Source of the DNA: Alphaproteobacteria bacterium | GTDB lineage: Bacteria; Pseudomonadota; Alphaproteobacteria; RF32; CAG-239 | DNA: 18,626 nt | Reading direction: 5' to 3' | Assembly (NCBI GenBank): GCA_020025875.1 | Contig: JAHHRI010000024.1 | Location: forward strand, 1 to 18,626 | Part shown: positions 1-6,333 of the stretch, in pieces | How the letters are laid out: every line of letters starts with the position of its first letter | Position numbering within the stretch: position 1 is the first letter of the stretch | Program-made: the position numbers and the translations under genes | The notes under the pieces: generated by a model | The model's database searches: none | Told to the model about the DNA's origin: nothing | Seen by the model: the letters and a program-made list of their open reading frames with translations, nothing else

Positions 1-357
1 ATATGAAACAGTAGTTTATAGATAAAATCATCAACTTACCAAAAACATTTTTTAATTAAAATATTAAGAGGCAGGAGGTGATTGACGAACATATACATGG
101 CTCAACCGCCTCTCTAACACCATCGATTAAAAATTTGAAATTAAGCCGTTTGCAAAAGCAATTAATCCTCTTATCCTGCATTAAGTTGAATAATTTTTAC
201 ACACAAAACAAATGGTTGAAAAAAATAAAACTCAACGATTCTTTCAACAAACTAAAAAAGGCGACATTTTAAGCACGGGCAAACGTCCTCGTTTAGAAAG
301 AAATGAATTGTAAGCGATGAACATTGTACTTTTTTGTTTAGACCAAGAATGTCAGAT

Positions 358-406
358 GTGAACACCAAAAGCAAATTATTGTTATAAAGTAACAAAAATT
401 GTTCAC
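358..406. repeat. Spaced inverted repeat GTGAACA / TGTTCAC
   Basis: A perfect 7-bp inverted repeat (358-364 and 400-406) is separated by 35 bases. Each arm is followed closely by CACCAAAA, so the arms also share a short direct repeat. It could be a protein-binding site or chance in AT-rich DNA. No gene start is placed to be controlled by it. Confidence 0.25.
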
Positions 407-451
407 ACCAAAATTTTAAAAACCGCAGAAATACTACAATACAGAGGATAC

Positions 452-482
452 AAAAAAAGCCTCCTTAAAAAGGAAGCTTTTT
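452..482 (-). terminator. Rho-independent terminator of tRNA-Ile2
   Basis: Read on the minus strand, this hairpin has a stem of about 13 bp with one G-U pair and an AT-only loop, followed by seven T. It begins only five bases beyond the CCA end of the tRNA gene, so it fits as that gene's terminator. Confidence 0.75.
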
Positions 483-486
483 ATAT

Positions 487-563
487 TGGTGGGCCCTGCC
501 TGACTCGAACAGGCGACCAGACCGTTATGAGCGGCCTGCTCTAACCAACTGAGCTAAGGGCCC
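487..563 (-). tRNA. tRNA-Ile2 (anticodon CAU, lysidine type)
   Basis: The minus strand folds as a full cloverleaf. It has a 7-bp acceptor stem (GGGCCCT with AGGGCCC), a GCTC/GAGC D arm, anticodon loop CTCATAA and a GCCTG/CAGGC T arm with TTCGAGT loop. The discriminator is A and the CCA is encoded. The CAU anticodon leaves elongator Met, initiator Met or Ile2. The body is very like E. coli ileX in the CTTAGCTCAGT start, the AGAGCAGG stretch and the TGGTCGC variable/T region, so I call the minor isoleucine tRNA. It reads AUA only after TilS converts C34 to lysidine. It is flanked by its own promoter and terminator. Confidence 0.85.
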
Positions 564-582
564 AAGATTTGAAAACGGTTAA

Positions 583-611
583 AAAATAGGTCAAATATTT
601 TTGGAAGTCAA
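583..611 (-). promoter_or_regulatory. Promoter of tRNA-Ile2
   Basis: On the minus strand TTGACT (606-611) is followed by 17 bases and then TATTTT (583-588). Transcription would begin roughly a dozen bases before the mature tRNA 5' end. Spacing and placement are ideal for a housekeeping sigma factor. Confidence 0.65.
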
Positions 612-671
612 GCGCTTTTTATGTACTTTTCCGCTCAGCACTCAAGAAAAAAGACATATTGCCGAAAAGAA

Positions 672-700
672 TTGACTTAAATGCCGTTTTATCCTAAAAT
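672..700 (+). promoter_or_regulatory. Promoter of the orphan gene at 748
   Basis: TTGACT (672-677), a 17-base spacer, then TAAAAT (695-700). The predicted start near 707 gives a leader of about 40 bases before the ATG at 748. Confidence 0.6.
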
Positions 701-747
701 CTCTTTGATTTACATACGGATTATGTCTAATTTTTAACTATATTATC

Positions 748-1428
748 ATGAACAAAATTGATGAAATCATCCAAAACTGGAAAAACCATGAAGAAGCTGA
801 TCGCGTTTACCGTCTGGCACTTTTTGATTATTATCTAACTCGCTATTTTGAACTGGCGCAACAAAAGTTTGATGAAGTCGAAAACTGCAACATCAGCGAC
901 AAAGCCATGATCAACTTCCTCTTCATCTGCCTAAACAGCACGGAAAAAGAAAGCTATGGTCTGTTTGAAGCTTTCCCCCGATTCAAAATCGTGTGCGGAT
1001 TGAGCCGGCGGATACTTGCCGTTTTGCAGCCGGACGTCGAACGTTTGTTTGTGCTTATGCCCGAACACCGAATGCACGGAGAAAACTGGTTAAGACGCAC
1101 TCTCAAACAACGTCCGAAATTGTGGCACGCCCTCGGCGACAATAATATTGCAGACTTTATCCACGATTCTTCGGTCGGAGATTATGCGCGCATGATAGAC
1201 CGCGGCTTTGACAATTTTCTGAACAAGACCGCGCCTTGCTGCCTGGCAGACACAGCTTTGCCTTTTGACAAGCAAACCGAATGGAGCAGCTTGATCAATG
1301 CCAGCGCAAAGATGCTTTTGACTCAAAAAATCTGTACCGAAACGAATCGCAGATACACCGATATCCGCAATAGCTTTTCAAGCGAATCTTTGGTACAAGA
1401 CAAACAGCTTCTGCTCTCCGTTCTTTAA
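748..1428 (+). CDS. Hypothetical protein, 226 aa, orphan
   Basis: I do not recognise this protein. It is predicted soluble: there is no signal peptide or membrane segment, and it is rich in charged and aromatic residues in a pattern suggesting mostly helix. It has several scattered cysteines, including an adjacent pair near residue 163, but no CxxC pair or nucleotide-binding motif. The frame is supported by a good upstream promoter, a terminator just past the stop, base composition like neighbouring genes, and no equally long competitor. No Shine-Dalgarno sequence precedes the ATG; the preceding bases are AT-rich, so initiation may depend on an unstructured leader. It is a single-gene unit between tRNA-Ile2 (opposite strand) and convergent queH. 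The function is unknown and it may be lineage-restricted. Confidence 0.75.
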   Translation: MNKIDEIIQNWKNHEEADRVYRLALFDYYLTRYFELAQQKFDEVENCNISDKAMINFLFICLNSTEKESYGLFEAFPRFKIVCGLSRRILAVLQPDVERLFVLMPEHRMHGENWLRRTLKQRPKLWHALGDNNIADFIHDSSVGDYARMIDRGFDNFLNKTAPCCLADTALPFDKQTEWSSLINASAKMLLTQKICTETNRRYTDIRNSFSSESLVQDKQLLLSVL

Positions 1429-1456
1429 CGGCGGTTGAGCCTACATTTTCAAAACA

Positions 1457-1492
1457 AAACACCGAACTTTGCTATAGTTCCGGTGTTTTTTT
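1457..1492. terminator. Bidirectional terminator between convergent genes
   Basis: AAACACCGAACT (1457-1468) pairs with AGTTCCGGTGTTT (1476-1488), with one bulged base and a 7-base loop. Eight T run through 1485-1492 on the plus strand, and T-rich sequence follows on the minus strand. It serves the orphan gene (+) and queH (-). The queH stop codon lies inside the loop. Confidence 0.7.
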
Positions 1493-2032
1493 ATTTTCCA
1501 AGTTTTCTCTTCGCGGCTTGCAACCGCAGTAGTCTTGAGAATACAACCCCAAGTCGCGGATGAGCTGCTGTCGACGCTCTTGCATACCGCCTTTGCGCCC
1601 ATCAATTTCAAGATAAGGCACACCGCTTTCTTCCGCGGCTTTTTGTGCGGCTTGATTTACCTGAGACAGATTCTTATAGCGGGAAACGCCCAACACCGAG
1701 GCCACGGCATCAAAGCCGTTTTCTTTTGCATATGCCATCACTCGCCGCAAGCGCATATAAAAACACACCTCGCAGCGGCGTCCGCGTTCGGGTTCGTTTT
1801 CCAATCCCTGAACCATCGTGCGCCAACGTTCGTTATCATACTCCAATTCCACAAACGAAACATTCTGTTCTTCGCACAAACGGCGGTTTTCTTCTTTTCT
1901 TTTTTCATATTCTCCTGCCGGCACGATATTCGGATTGTAAAACGCCACGGCAAAGTCGTAACCTTCCCGAGCCATTTTTTCGATCACCGCGCACGAACAA
2001 GGCGCACAGCAAGACAACAGTAATATTTTCAT
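1472..2032 (-). CDS. queH: Epoxyqueuosine reductase QueH
   Basis: QueH (formerly DUF208) catalyses the last step of queuosine synthesis, reducing epoxyqueuosine at tRNA wobble position 34. It is the non-homologous alternative to cobalamin-dependent QueG. The 186-aa product shows the family signatures: a vicinal Cys pair with CCAPCS at residues 8-13, FYNPNI near 31-36, ERGRRCEVC at 82-90, a SRYKN motif near 117-121 and YSQDYCGC at 164-171. These cysteines hold the iron-sulfur cluster and metal site. I start at the ATG at 2032 because family members begin MKILL; a TTG six codons upstream is the alternative. It is a single gene with its own promoter and ends in the shared terminator. Known members act in cytosolic tRNA modification. 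Confidence 0.93.
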   Translation of the reverse strand: MKILLLSCCAPCSCAVIEKMAREGYDFAVAFYNPNIVPAGEYEKRKEENRRLCEEQNVSFVELEYDNERWRTMVQGLENEPERGRRCEVCFYMRLRRVMAYAKENGFDAVASVLGVSRYKNLSQVNQAAQKAAEESGVPYLEIDGRKGGMQERRQQLIRDLGLYSQDYCGCKPRRENLENKKTPEL

Positions 2033-2061
2033 CTGTTTTTCTTTTCCCAATGTTTTTTGTT

Positions 2062-2089
2062 TTTATACCACAAACACTTTTAAAAGCAA
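2062..2089 (-). promoter_or_regulatory. Candidate promoter of queH
   Basis: On the minus strand TTGCTT (2084-2089) and TATAAA (2062-2067) are separated by 16 bases. The -35 overlaps the foot of the hairpin ending the upstream macro-domain gene, so terminator and next promoter are packed together. Confidence 0.4.
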
Positions 2090-2122
2090 GCAGCCCAAGC
2101 AATATATTTGCTTGGGCTGCTT
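2088..2122 (-). terminator. Strong hairpin terminator after the macro-domain gene
   Basis: A perfect 15-bp stem, AAGCAGCCCAAGCAA (2088-2102) with its complement (2108-2122), closes a 5-base loop. On the minus strand it is followed by GCTTTT. It lies 24 bases past the end of the gene stopping at 2147. The T tract is short for a stem this strong. Confidence 0.7.
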
Positions 2123-2146
2123 CGCCGATACGACCAAGGTAACGGC

Positions 2147-2743
2147 TCACGCGTTTTTCATCAAACTGCGGCGGTTGACCTCATTTCGTATTTCCAATTC
2201 ATCGGTAACAAAGGCACGGTAGCTTTCCTTGCCACACACTTTTTGGTACTCCCGAAAAGGCTTGTCGCCTTTGAAAATGCAAATGATTACTTGCTTCAAA
2301 AAGCCTTGTGCCAGCGGCCTGTAACTTTCGATGGCCGAGAGCATGGCTTTGGCAGATCCGGAAAAACTCAAACTGCCGCTTTTGCCTGTTCCCAGTGCGG
2401 GCATGGCAATTTTGTCAATACCGTTTTTCTCGGCTTCGTTCAACACGGCAAAGGTGGCCAACTGAACCATCTTAAAGGCCTCCGAAGGGCTCACTCCCAA
2501 AAGAGAAACATTGAACACTTTGATGCCTTTACCTCCGTCGGTAACAAGCGGATAGCCAAACGGCAAACGTTTTTGACTCGCAGCGAGCGCATAGTCGCGA
2601 ACGGCGCAAAAATGACCGCTGAAAACCAAATTTCCCGAAACGCCGATTGATGACATTCCATCTGCAAATTGGGGGACAACCAAACCTTTGGCTTCTACAT
2701 TCAAAATGCTGCCTTTTACGATTTCCACAGAAATTTTTTTCAT
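2147..2743 (-). CDS. Macro-domain-like protein, degenerate ADP-ribose site
   Basis: Macro domains bind ADP-ribose and often remove it from proteins or nucleic acids. This 198-aa protein fits the fold outline: an N-terminal strand entering VKGSILNVEAKGLVV (residues 9-23), a Gly/Ser-rich loop near 28-43, FGYPLVTDG near 62-70 where many members have GEA..T.GY, and PALGTGKSG at 115-123, matching the family's phosphate-binding PA(I/L)(S/G)TG loop. The usual NAAN-type Asn motif after the first strand is replaced by PQFAD, so hydrolase activity may be absent or altered. There is no signal peptide. A near-consensus promoter lies upstream and a strong hairpin downstream, so it is a single-gene unit. 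Family assignment is moderate; the exact role is unknown. Confidence 0.65.
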   Translation of the reverse strand: MKKISVEIVKGSILNVEAKGLVVPQFADGMSSIGVSGNLVFSGHFCAVRDYALAASQKRLPFGYPLVTDGGKGIKVFNVSLLGVSPSEAFKMVQLATFAVLNEAEKNGIDKIAMPALGTGKSGSLSFSGSAKAMLSAIESYRPLAQGFLKQVIICIFKGDKPFREYQKVCGKESYRAFVTDELEIRNEVNRRSLMKNA

Positions 2744-2778
2744 ACTTCAAATATAAATTAATAATTAAAAAACGTTTT

Positions 2779-2807
2779 ATTCTACACAAATACAACACAC
2801 TTGTCAA
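2779..2807 (-). promoter_or_regulatory. Near-consensus promoter of the macro-like gene
   Basis: On the minus strand a perfect TTGACA (2802-2807), a 17-base spacer and TAGAAT (2779-2784). Transcription would start near 2772, about 29 bases before the ATG at 2743. It is the best match to consensus in the window. Confidence 0.75.
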
Positions 2808-2881
2808 CTTTTTTTAGCCAAATAACGTTTATGATTTTGTGACCGCTGCCGTTGGTTTTGATATTTCGGCAAAAAAAAATC

Positions 2882-2910
2882 TTGATTCCGCCGAATTTAG
2901 CGGACATAAT
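2882..2910 (+). promoter_or_regulatory. Candidate mnmA promoter with inverted repeat in spacer
   Basis: TTGATT (2882-2887), 17 bases, CATAAT (2905-2910); transcription would start about 27 bases before the mnmA ATG at 2944. The spacer is almost filled by TCCGC (2887-2891) and GCGGA (2900-2904), a perfect 5-bp inverted repeat eight bases apart, which could be an operator. Confidence 0.45.
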
Positions 2911-2943
2911 CGAACAAACATACACCAACAATGGGAACAACAG

Positions 2944-4014
2944 ATGAAAATTTTAGTCGGATTAAGCGGCGGCGTAGATTCCGCGGCAACAGCCTATCTT
3001 TTGCAACAGGCCGGTTATGAGGTTATCGGTGCCACCATGTCCATCTGGGACAAAAACACCAATTTCCGCGGCAATGCGTCAGCCGATTCCTGCTTTAGCC
3101 CGCACGAAGAAAAAGATGTGGAAGCGGCAAGCAAAATCTGTCGCCAGCTCAACATTCCCTACTATGTTTTCGACTGTGCGGAAGAATACAAACGAATCGT
3201 ACTGCACAATTTCAAAAAGGAATATACGGCAGGTCGCACACCCAACCCTTGCGTCTGGTGCAATGCCGTCATCAAATTTGAAGCCCTACCCGCCGCCGCC
3301 CGCAAAGCCGGTCTGCAGTTTGACAAATTTGCCACCGGACACTATGCGCGTTTGGACTTTGATGACGCCTCCGAGCGTTGGCGCATCCGCCGCGGCATTG
3401 ATCCTAAAAAAGACCAGTCCTATTTTCTTTATCGTCTTTCTCAAGAGCAGCTCAGCCGCATTTTGCTGCCGCTGGGCAATTATCAAAAGAGCGAAGTGCG
3501 CGAATTTGCCCGACGCGCCGGACTGGAAGTTTGCGACAAACCCGACAGTCAGGATTTTTACACCGGCGACATCAACGATATTTTGCAAAAAGAACCCGAA
3601 CCGGGCAATTTTGTCACCAAAGACGGAAAAGTCCTCGGACAACATCAGGGCATATGGAACTATACCATAGGTCAGCGTCGGGGAATGGGCATTTCTTCCG
3701 AACGTCCGCTTTATGTCATCGGCATCAATGCAGAGCGGCGGGAAGTGGTGCTGGGACACGACGACGACAATCTGCAGGCTTCGCTAACCTGCGAAAACCT
3801 AAGCTGGCTTTCCATTGCCGGCATTGATCGTCCGCGCAACGTTACCGTCAAAATCCGCTCCTCGCAAACCCCAACCGAAGCTCTGCTGTCGCTAAGCGAA
3901 AATGACAAAGCGGAAATTCGCTTCCGTGATCTGCAAAAAGCGGTTGCCCCCGGACAAAGCGTTGTCTTTTACGACGGAGACGTCGTGCTTGGCGGTGGCA
4001 TTATCTGCCGCTGA
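2944..4014 (+). CDS. mnmA: tRNA-specific 2-thiouridylase MnmA, atypical active site
   Basis: MnmA adenylates U34 of tRNA-Lys, -Glu and -Gln and inserts sulfur to give 2-thiouridine. The 356-aa product has the PP-loop SGGVDS (residues 8-13), GRTPNPC at 97-103 with the nucleophilic Cys103, FATGHYAR at 129-136, KKDQSYFLYRL at 155-165 and GIWNYTIGQRRG at 236-247, then the usual C-terminal beta domain. The start at 2944 gives the family N-terminus MKILVGLSGG; an upstream in-frame ATG would add 35 unrelated residues. Oddity: the persulfide-carrying second Cys, normally in an SQD.C-type motif, is missing; here it reads DSQDFYTGD (201-209). I recall similar sequences in spirochaete and delta-proteobacterial MnmA, so this may be a natural subfamily. 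Its 3' end overlaps convergent dsbD by 14 bases. Confidence 0.93.
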   Translation: MKILVGLSGGVDSAATAYLLQQAGYEVIGATMSIWDKNTNFRGNASADSCFSPHEEKDVEAASKICRQLNIPYYVFDCAEEYKRIVLHNFKKEYTAGRTPNPCVWCNAVIKFEALPAAARKAGLQFDKFATGHYARLDFDDASERWRIRRGIDPKKDQSYFLYRLSQEQLSRILLPLGNYQKSEVREFARRAGLEVCDKPDSQDFYTGDINDILQKEPEPGNFVTKDGKVLGQHQGIWNYTIGQRRGMGISSERPLYVIGINAERREVVLGHDDDNLQASLTCENLSWLSIAGIDRPRNVTVKIRSSQTPTEALLSLSENDKAEIRFRDLQKAVAPGQSVVFYDGDVVLGGGIICR

Positions 4015-5530
4015 AAACTTTTTTGAAATCGTCCATATCCGGCAGTTGCGGCAACAGTTGATAATTTCCCTTTTCGTCATAATAGACGTAAAGCGGTATA
4101 CTGCTGCGGCCAAACGCCGCCAACGCACGGGCAATTTCCGGATTACGGTTGGTCCAATCGGCCTTAAACAAACGAACTTTGTATTTGTTTGCCAAACGCG
4201 CAAATTTTTGCCCCGAAAACACCGATTTTTCGTTTACCAGACAGGTGATACACCATTTGGCAGTAAAATTGATTAAAACTTTCTCTCTGCTTTGAAGCGC
4301 CTTTTCTACTTTTTCCTGCCGATAGGGTTCCCAAGAAGATGTTGCCGCATCGCTGTTGTTTCGCAGCACCCACAGCAACCAGACGCAAGTCATCAGCATG
4401 GGTATGGCAAACAGCTTTTTCACCACATCCATCCACCGTCCCGGCTGCGGCAGAATTTTTTTGAGGGCGTCGGGGTAAAGCCCTGCCAAAAAGAACGGCA
4501 GCGCATAGCCCGTACCGAGCATCAAAAACACCGGATAGTAAAAATATGGTGGCTGCTCCGTTGTCAACGCCCAGCCGACGGCGGCTCCCATAAACGGTGC
4601 CGTGCACGGGCTGGCAATCAAAACCGCCAAAAAGCCCGTCATATATGAGCCGGCGGGAAGATATTTCAGACTCCAATTAACCTTGACAACATTTAAAAAC
4701 ATCAAAGCCAAAAGCAAAAACAACAATGCCATGGCACCGACAAAATAAGCTGATTGCAGCTGAAAGCCCCAGCCGATTTCCATCCCCCGCTGCCGCAACC
4801 AAGAAAGAGCGGCGGCGGTTAAGGCAAAGCAAGAAAGTACGCCGCCAGCATATTGAAAAGCGTCGATAACGTGACGACGGCGCTCTTTTTCTTTGGCAAC
4901 GGACATCATTTTAATAAACAGAATAGGAAAAACACAAGGCATAAAATTCAGCACAATCCCGCCGGCAAAGGCCAGTAACAAAATCTTCAGCCAGCCTTCG
5001 CCATAGCCTCCTTGTTCATCGGGAGCTGCCGTTATCCGAACATTCAAAGTTTCTTGCTCGTCGGGAGCTGGCGAGGCCGCAGCGGCAAAAACGGCGGGGG
5101 TGAGCTTAAAAGCAAGGCTTTCCGGCACACATTCGCCATTACAGGCCATCCATGAAATTTCCAAATCCGGCATTTCTCCCGTCGCTTTGTCCAACACGGC
5201 GGAATATGCCGCCGGCTGCCGATAGACGTTTAATCCGTAGCCTTCATACAAAATATCTTCGCCTGCGCTCCATTCTTCGGCAACCAAGCGATGATCATAG
5301 AGCCGCCATTTGACTGTTGTCGGCAAACCGACTTCACCGGGCTTGTTTGAGTAGATTTGCCAGCCGTTCTGCGGTTCAATTTTTAGTTTTACCCGAATCT
5401 GCCCGCCGTCTTCAACGGCAGAAACTTCCACCGCATTGCGCGGTGTTTCCTTACGAACGGCAGCGCTTACATCAACGGCAACAAGCACCGCCGCAACAAC
5501 GGAGAAACACCTCCAAAAAGCTTTCTTCAT
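4001..5530 (-). CDS. dsbD: DsbD/ScsB-type thiol:disulfide interchange protein, short membrane domain
   Basis: DsbD carries electrons from cytosolic thioredoxin across the inner membrane to periplasmic thiol proteins. The 509-aa product has a signal peptide (residues 1-23), an N-terminal periplasmic domain with CNGEC at 130-134, a membrane domain with MPCVFP (Cys199) and ASPCTAPF (Cys309), and a C-terminal thioredoxin domain with WCITC at 426-430. All six redox cysteines expected of a full DsbD are present. I count six hydrophobic segments (about 181-207, 226-245, 263-282, 298-322, 332-351, 372-389), whereas DsbD normally has eight; the segment after WLLWVL runs straight into the WEPY linker before thioredoxin. 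The ATG at 5530 directly follows the stop of the upstream phosphatidyltransferase gene, with AAAGGA as ribosome site. The 3' end overlaps mnmA. Confidence 0.92.
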   Translation of the reverse strand: MKKAFWRCFSVVAAVLVAVDVSAAVRKETPRNAVEVSAVEDGGQIRVKLKIEPQNGWQIYSNKPGEVGLPTTVKWRLYDHRLVAEEWSAGEDILYEGYGLNVYRQPAAYSAVLDKATGEMPDLEISWMACNGECVPESLAFKLTPAVFAAAASPAPDEQETLNVRITAAPDEQGGYGEGWLKILLLAFAGGIVLNFMPCVFPILFIKMMSVAKEKERRRHVIDAFQYAGGVLSCFALTAAALSWLRQRGMEIGWGFQLQSAYFVGAMALLFLLLALMFLNVVKVNWSLKYLPAGSYMTGFLAVLIASPCTAPFMGAAVGWALTTEQPPYFYYPVFLMLGTGYALPFFLAGLYPDALKKILPQPGRWMDVVKKLFAIPMLMTCVWLLWVLRNNSDAATSSWEPYRQEKVEKALQSREKVLINFTAKWCITCLVNEKSVFSGQKFARLANKYKVRLFKADWTNRNPEIARALAAFGRSSIPLYVYYDEKGNYQLLPQLPDMDDFKKVFSGR

Positions 5531-6247
5531 CTATTTTCCTTTGCGGAAGGGAACAATGACGAAATTGTAATAAGCGGCAACAATCAGGCTAAACGCTTTG
5601 ATCAACGACAACACGCCGAGAAAGATGGCCATCACGGGAAACCAACCGGGGAAAAGACAAAGGATCATCAGCGCGACCAGCGTTTCCGATCCCTGAGCCA
5701 ACCCGCCGAGATAAAAAGGCGAATGATCAAGGTTGAGTTGTTGATCCGCATGGTTTTTATAAGCAATGACGGAATAAGCCAACATGGCGCAACCGGCAGC
5801 GGCAAAACCAAACAGCATACAGGCGGCAGCCAATCCGTTTTCCGCCGGTCTTGCCAGAGCAAAAGCAAAAATAACGCCACCGTAAAAAATATAATCGAGC
5901 GCCGCATCAAGGAAAACCCCAAAATCGGTTACTTTTGTCGATCGGGCAATGGCACCGTCCAAACCGTCGCAAAGACGATTCAGCAAAATAGCCAGCAACG
6001 CCCAGCCATACATTTCCATGGCAATAAAATTAACGGCAAACACCCCGATAATGAAACCGATCCAGCTGACCGCATTGGCGGAGATGCCGATCTGACCGAG
6101 ATAGGTGCCTGCCACGTTGATTTTGTTGTATGCTTTGGCATATATCGTACGCGACATCCCCATGAGGCGGACACTCCATTGTCTGATCTGTAGTTTACCC
6201 CAAAAGTCTTGTACTTTTTGCTTGAGAATTCGGAAATATTCTTTCAT
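5531..6247 (-). CDS. CDP-alcohol phosphatidyltransferase family, YnjF-like
   Basis: This inner-membrane enzyme family joins a CDP-linked lipid to an alcohol, making phospholipid head groups. The full signature is present: Asp94, Asp97-Gly98, Ala101-Arg102, Gly110, Asp114 and Asp118, i.e. DGLDGAIAR, eight residues, G, then D and D four apart. About six hydrophobic segments follow the expected topology, with an amphipathic, basic N-terminal stretch of about 30 residues. The overall layout (FGVFLDAALDYIFYGG, then a long Ala/Phe-rich helix) is closest in memory to E. coli YnjF, whose substrate is undefined, rather than PgsA or PssA. The start at 6247 is supported by GAAAGG nine bases upstream. 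It is the first gene of a two-gene operon with dsbD, zero spacing. The true alcohol substrate is unknown. Confidence 0.88.
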   Translation of the reverse strand: MKEYFRILKQKVQDFWGKLQIRQWSVRLMGMSRTIYAKAYNKINVAGTYLGQIGISANAVSWIGFIIGVFAVNFIAMEMYGWALLAILLNRLCDGLDGAIARSTKVTDFGVFLDAALDYIFYGGVIFAFALARPAENGLAAACMLFGFAAAGCAMLAYSVIAYKNHADQQLNLDHSPFYLGGLAQGSETLVALMILCLFPGWFPVMAIFLGVLSLIKAFSLIVAAYYNFVIVPFRKGK

Positions 6248-6288
6248 AATGAACTGCCTTTCATAAAAACAACTATTTTATTGATAAG

Positions 6289-6317
6289 ATAATACAAAAT
6301 AATGAAATTTTTACTAA
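6289..6317 (-). promoter_or_regulatory. Candidate promoter for the phosphatidyltransferase-dsbD operon
   Basis: On the minus strand TTAGTA (6312-6317), 17 bases, TATTAT (6289-6294), with a start near 6282. It sits in the 86-base divergent gap that must also hold the apbE/rnf promoter. For the plus strand I see only AT-rich sequence with no convincing -35/-10 pair. Confidence 0.35.
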
Positions 6318-6333
6318 TTCCGGATCCGAAAAA

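Larger units (their letters stand above)
1..486. other. AT-rich stretch without a convincing gene
   Basis: No recognisable gene was found on either strand. A 64-codon reading frame from a GTG at 78 has its AGGAGG directly against the start codon, so there is no workable spacing, and its product resembles nothing I know. A second frame, 212-313 (33 aa, Lys/Arg/Gln-rich), has no Shine-Dalgarno sequence. An AGAGGC/GCCTCT inverted pair (66-71 and 109-114) and a GTGAACA/TGTTCAC pair lie here. The right edge holds the terminator of the neighbouring tRNA gene. It may be plain intergenic DNA or a decayed gene. Confidence 0.6.

Noticed and set aside
78..272. 64-codon reading frame from a GTG
   Set aside because: AGGAGG abuts the start codon with no spacing, the product is unlike any protein I know, and the surrounding DNA is AT-rich and non-coding in character.
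212..313. 33-codon frame rich in Lys, Arg and Gln
   Set aside because: No ribosome site, no promoter and no recognised homologue; such short frames are expected by chance.
487..563. Elongator methionine tRNA as the identity of the CAU tRNA
   Set aside because: The body matches the Ile2 pattern (like E. coli ileX) much better than elongator Met sequences.
1535..2142. Two long plus-strand frames opposite queH
   Set aside because: QueH motifs are unmistakable on the minus strand; the opposite frames give Arg/His/Phe-rich shadow products.
2839..2943. Upstream in-frame start for mnmA
   Set aside because: It would add 35 residues not found in MnmA and would lie before the candidate promoter.
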